Shown here in pieces: positions 7,091 to 9,375 of a stretch of 9,375 nucleotides of DNA. A program made the translations under genes and the position numbers. The stretch's first letter is position 1; every line of letters begins with the position of its first letter. The stretch is from Planctomycetota bacterium (GTDB taxonomy: Bacteria > Planctomycetota > Planctomycetia > Pirellulales > Thermoguttaceae): the NCBI GenBank assembly GCA_015661985.1, contig DQVB01000653.1, positions 1-9,375 on the forward strand, read 5' to 3'. Under the pieces are notes generated by a model. It searched no databases and had not been told where the DNA came from. It worked only from the letters and a program-made list of their open reading frames with translations.

Positions 7091-7151
7091 CCGCCTTGAG
7101 GCGGAATGATCGTCCCCCGTTTGCCGGCGCCCCCATTCCGCCTGAAGGCGG
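7091..7151. repeat. Inverted pair of palindromes between hisD and hisC
   Basis: The arms at 7091-7108 (CCGCCTTGAGGCGGAATG) and 7134-7151 (CATTCCGCCTGAAGGCGG) are inverted copies matching at 17 of 18 positions around a 25-base spacer. Each arm is also a small hairpin in its own right: CCGCC-TTGA-GGCGG and CCGCC-TGAA-GGCGG. Two inverted REP units of this kind resemble the paired arrangement called BIME. The rest of the 6920-7218 gap shows no gene, no clear terminator after hisD and no clear promoter for hisC. A full-length stem in the mRNA could affect read-through or stability between hisD and hisC. That effect is inference. Confidence 0.65.
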
Positions 7152-7218
7152 TACCACAAACAGAGCAACGGCTTGCTTGGCTCCCAGACAGTTACCCGCT
7201 TTCGGACCATGCCGTCTT

Positions 7219-8583
7219 TCACGTGCTTTCCCTGCGCACCGTCACACTGGCTCGATGCGCCGTGAGCCCTTCCTTGGTTGCCAGCAGCTCGACGTCGGGA
7301 GCCAGCCGAGCCATCCCCCGTCGGTCAAAGCACAGCAGGCTGCCGGCCCGCAGGAAGTCGTTTGCCGACAGCCCGCTGGCGAACCGAGCCGTACCGCTGG
7401 TGGGCAGCACGTGCGAGGGCCCGGCTGCATAATCGCCCAGGGCCACCGGCGTGTAATTGCCCAAAAAGATGGCACCGGCATGGTGGATCTTCTCGGCCAA
7501 TTGTTCGGCGTTTTCCGTGGCGATGTGCAGATGCTCCGGTGCGATCTGGTCGGCCAGCCGGCATGCTTCGTCACGATGGCGGGCCAGGATCACGGCGCCG
7601 AAATCCTCCAGGCTCTGGCGGGCCAGCGGGCCGCGATCCACCTCGGCCAGCCGTCGGGCCAGCTCGCCCAGGGTCTGTTCCAACACCTCGGGCTGCCAGC
7701 CGATCAAGATGCTGGCCCCCGGGGCATGCTCGGCCTGGGCAATCAAATCGTAGGCGGTGAAGGTCGGATCGGTCGAGCGGTCGACGATCACCACGATCTC
7801 GCTGGGCCCGGCGATCGAATCGATGTCCACCTCCCCGAAAACACGCTTCTTGGCCAACGCCACGAAGAGGTTGCCAGGGCCGACGATCTTGTCCACACGC
7901 CGGATGCCCTCGATCCCATAGGCCAGCGCCGCGACGCCCTGGGCGCCGCCCAGCCGGTAAACTTCGTCGATGCCCAACTCGTGGCACGTGGCCAGCAGGT
8001 CTGGGTTGTAGGCCCCGAACCGAGTCGGCGGGGCGACCACGGCCAGCTCTCGCACGCCCGCCACCTGGGCAGGCACAGCCGTCATCAACACCGTCGATGG
8101 ATAGGCGGCCGCACCGCCCGGCACACAGATCCCGACCCGCTCGAGCGCCCGGTAACGCTGGACCAGATACCCCCCCTCGCGCTCCACCCGCACATCCCGG
8201 TGAAGGATCGCCTCCTGGAACGTGCGGATGTTCTCCCGCACGCGGCGCACGGCGGCCAAGAACTCCGGGTCGGCTCGGCGGTGGGCTGCAGCCATCTCTT
8301 CGAGGCTCACGCGTAACGTGTCCGCCTCGAGCTCCGCGCCGTCGATCCGCGCCGAGTAGTCGAGCACGGCGGCCAAGCCTTTTCGTTCCACATCGCGGCA
8401 GATCCTCTCGACCACCTCCGCAGGCGAAAGCGGCTGGCCGAAAATCTCCACCGTGCGCCGCCGGCCCTCCTGGCTGACCACGTCTCCCCGAGGACTGAGT
8501 CGCTGGCGCAGCCGCGCCATCGCCTCGGCGACGTCATCCCGCCGGCTGTCGATACGCAAGATGTTCAATTCCTGAGAATTCAT
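7219..8583 (-). CDS. hisD: Histidinol dehydrogenase
   Basis: HisD is a zinc enzyme that oxidises histidinol to histidine in two NAD-dependent steps, the end of the pathway. From the ATG at 8583 it has 454 residues, slightly longer than the usual 430, the extra lying in the N-terminal part. Visible family marks are GICVPGGAAAYPSTVLMTAVPA at about 151-172, with VGPGN at 234-238 and DSIAGPSE at 255-262. Zinc ligands are Q283 and H286 (IAQAEHAP), D384 (LGDYAAG) and H443 (EGLTAHRASVTVR). Catalytic E350 and H351 lie in APEHLHI, and H391 in GPSHVLPT. Nothing essential is missing. The ATG is preferred to an in-frame GTG two codons earlier because an AGAGG lies at the right distance only for the ATG. 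It is 30 bases past the end of the unrecognised gene upstream, so the two may share a transcript, and about 300 bases before hisC. Confidence 0.97.
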   Translation of the reverse strand: MNSQELNILRIDSRRDDVAEAMARLRQRLSPRGDVVSQEGRRRTVEIFGQPLSPAEVVERICRDVERKGLAAVLDYSARIDGAELEADTLRVSLEEMAAAHRRADPEFLAAVRRVRENIRTFQEAILHRDVRVEREGGYLVQRYRALERVGICVPGGAAAYPSTVLMTAVPAQVAGVRELAVVAPPTRFGAYNPDLLATCHELGIDEVYRLGGAQGVAALAYGIEGIRRVDKIVGPGNLFVALAKKRVFGEVDIDSIAGPSEIVVIVDRSTDPTFTAYDLIAQAEHAPGASILIGWQPEVLEQTLGELARRLAEVDRGPLARQSLEDFGAVILARHRDEACRLADQIAPEHLHIATENAEQLAEKIHHAGAIFLGNYTPVALGDYAAGPSHVLPTSGTARFASGLSANDFLRAGSLLCFDRRGMARLAPDVELLATKEGLTAHRASVTVRREST

Positions 8584-8588
8584 CCTCA

Positions 8589-8593
8589 CCTCT
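8589..8593 (-). promoter_or_regulatory. Ribosome binding site that decides the hisD start
   Basis: On the minus strand AGAGG is followed by TGAGG and then the ATG at 8583, a 5-base spacing. The upstream GTG at 8589-8587 overlaps the last base of this site and so is unlikely to be the start. Confidence 0.65.
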
Positions 8594-8613
8594 TTCCAAC
8601 GGGATTGAGAAGG

Positions 8614-9375
8614 TCACCGGCCGAGGCCCGAGCCAGTCGGCCCGACGCGGGCGGAGCCGCAATCGAGCACCGTGAGCCAACGGGGCCGGACTTCCACGCT
8701 ACCGTCTTCGACATCCACTGCCTCGAACCGCGGACGGCCGGGATCGAAGAGCAGATAGGCCTGCTTGAGCTGCTTGAGCGTGTCGGGCGGGACGCGCACG
8801 CGGCCCGGCTCGGTGCCGATCCCCAGCAGAATGATCGACCCGTCGCTGCGGCGCAGGCCGAGAGCCCTTTTGGTGCCCATCCAGCCGGCGATCGACGATC
8901 GCTGCTCCTTTTCCTTGCCGAAGATCCACAGGTCGGCTTCGTTGATGTCTTCGATGTCGGTCAGAAGCGGCTCGCTGGGCAGCATGGTCAACGAGTATTC
9001 GATGTCGACCTGATCGCCCAGTTTCATGCCCAGCGGGCGATACAGGTCGCCCCAAAACAGATAAATGTGCGTGTCCGCACCGTCGCCACAGTGGCTGTGG
9101 AGCGGAGTCAGGTCGTCCCGAAAGGTGGCCTTGTACTCGTGAAAGATCAGACCGATACAACCGACGCCCGACCGGGTGAACCAGCCGCCGATCGTGTTGG
9201 TCGCTTCCATGGCCACGGCGGCGCCGGTGTGGTGCGGGCCGGACAGACCAATCTTGGTTGGGTCGGCGGTGCTGGTGGGAAACGGATAGCGCCGGCGGGA
9301 GTTATCGTCCATGCGCACCAGCGTCGTGTGGCTGCCGGGCGGCGTGTCGGGCGCGTCTTCTCGCTGCGTCCGGTA
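8614..9375 (-). CDS. Unrecognised protein, C-terminal part (5' end beyond the window)
   Basis: The frame is open to the right edge with no stop, giving 253 visible residues. Internal starts exist (GTG at 9318, ATG at 9312), but neither has a ribosome binding site, so the gene probably begins outside the window. I do not recognise the family. From the edge, residues 1-20 are polar and Pro/Thr-rich. A well-ordered domain follows, with YPFPTSTADPTKIGLSGPHHTGAA, then GGWFTRSGVGCIGLIFHEYKA, then HSHCGDGADTHIYLFWGD at about 93-110. Next come GMKLGDQVDIEYSLTMLP and INEADLWIFGKEKEQ. Six histidines (48, 49, 79, 93, 95, 103) cluster in the first half, which could hint at metal or substrate binding. Alternating hydrophobic stretches suggest mainly beta structure. 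There is no membrane segment in the visible part. It may be an enzyme acting on a small molecule or sugar, but that is a guess. Codon use resembles the neighbours, and hisD begins 30 bases downstream. Confidence 0.8.
   Translation of the reverse strand, partial: YRTQREDAPDTPPGSHTTLVRMDDNSRRRYPFPTSTADPTKIGLSGPHHTGAAVAMEATNTIGGWFTRSGVGCIGLIFHEYKATFRDDLTPLHSHCGDGADTHIYLFWGDLYRPLGMKLGDQVDIEYSLTMLPSEPLLTDIEDINEADLWIFGKEKEQRSSIAGWMGTKRALGLRRSDGSIILLGIGTEPGRVRVPPDTLKQLKQAYLLFDPGRPRFEAVDVEDGSVEVRPRWLTVLDCGSARVGPTGSGLGR

Noticed and set aside
6032..7099. A 355-codon open frame on the plus strand opposite hisC
   Set aside because: It is a shadow of hisC, has low-complexity composition and shows no recognisable domain.
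7091..7151. CRISPR-like repeat
   Set aside because: There are only two units, in inverted rather than direct orientation, with no regular spacers.
7096..8316. A 406-codon open frame on the plus strand opposite hisD
   Set aside because: It is a shadow of hisD, and it begins inside the inverted repeat at 7091-7151.

Overview
The window is a GC-rich bacterial chromosomal segment made mostly of core metabolic genes. I infer a member of the Planctomycetota, with moderate confidence. The reasons are the style of the AccB biotinylation site (EAMKVFNEI), a pyrophosphate-type phosphofructokinase, HisC and HisD sequences of the kind seen in that phylum, and short GC-rich palindromes scattered in the gaps between genes. 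No 16S gene or other taxonomic marker is present, so this rests on protein style and remembered family patterns.

Layout, plus strand on the left: a 314-base non-coding stretch with two hairpin-forming palindromes; a Xaa-Pro peptidase of family M24 (315-1409); accB, biotin carboxyl carrier protein (1437-1931); accC, biotin carboxylase (2065-3411); a 325-base gap with a compact three-stem palindromic element; and pfp, a PPi-type 6-phosphofructokinase (3737-5098). The right half is on the minus strand and converges on pfp. Read in its direction of transcription it holds the 3' part of an unrecognised protein that runs off the right edge (8614-9375), then hisD (7219-8583), a gap of about 300 bases with a near-perfect inverted repeat, hisC (5873-6919) and hisB (5203-5790).

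The peptidase and accB are 27 bases apart and accC follows 133 bases later, so they look like one transcription unit. AccB and AccC together form the biotin carboxylase half of acetyl-CoA carboxylase, the first step of fatty acid synthesis. The carboxyltransferase genes (accA, accD) are not here. HisB, HisC and HisD catalyse steps 6, 7 and 9-10 of histidine synthesis; the other his genes must lie elsewhere. Pfp carries both residues that mark pyrophosphate rather than ATP as phosphoryl donor, so this glycolytic step is probably reversible.

I see no CRISPR array, transposase, rRNA, tRNA or defence genes, and no convincing new multi-gene system. The points most worth a second look are the three different palindromic elements, one in each large gap, and the unrecognised histidine-rich protein beside hisD.
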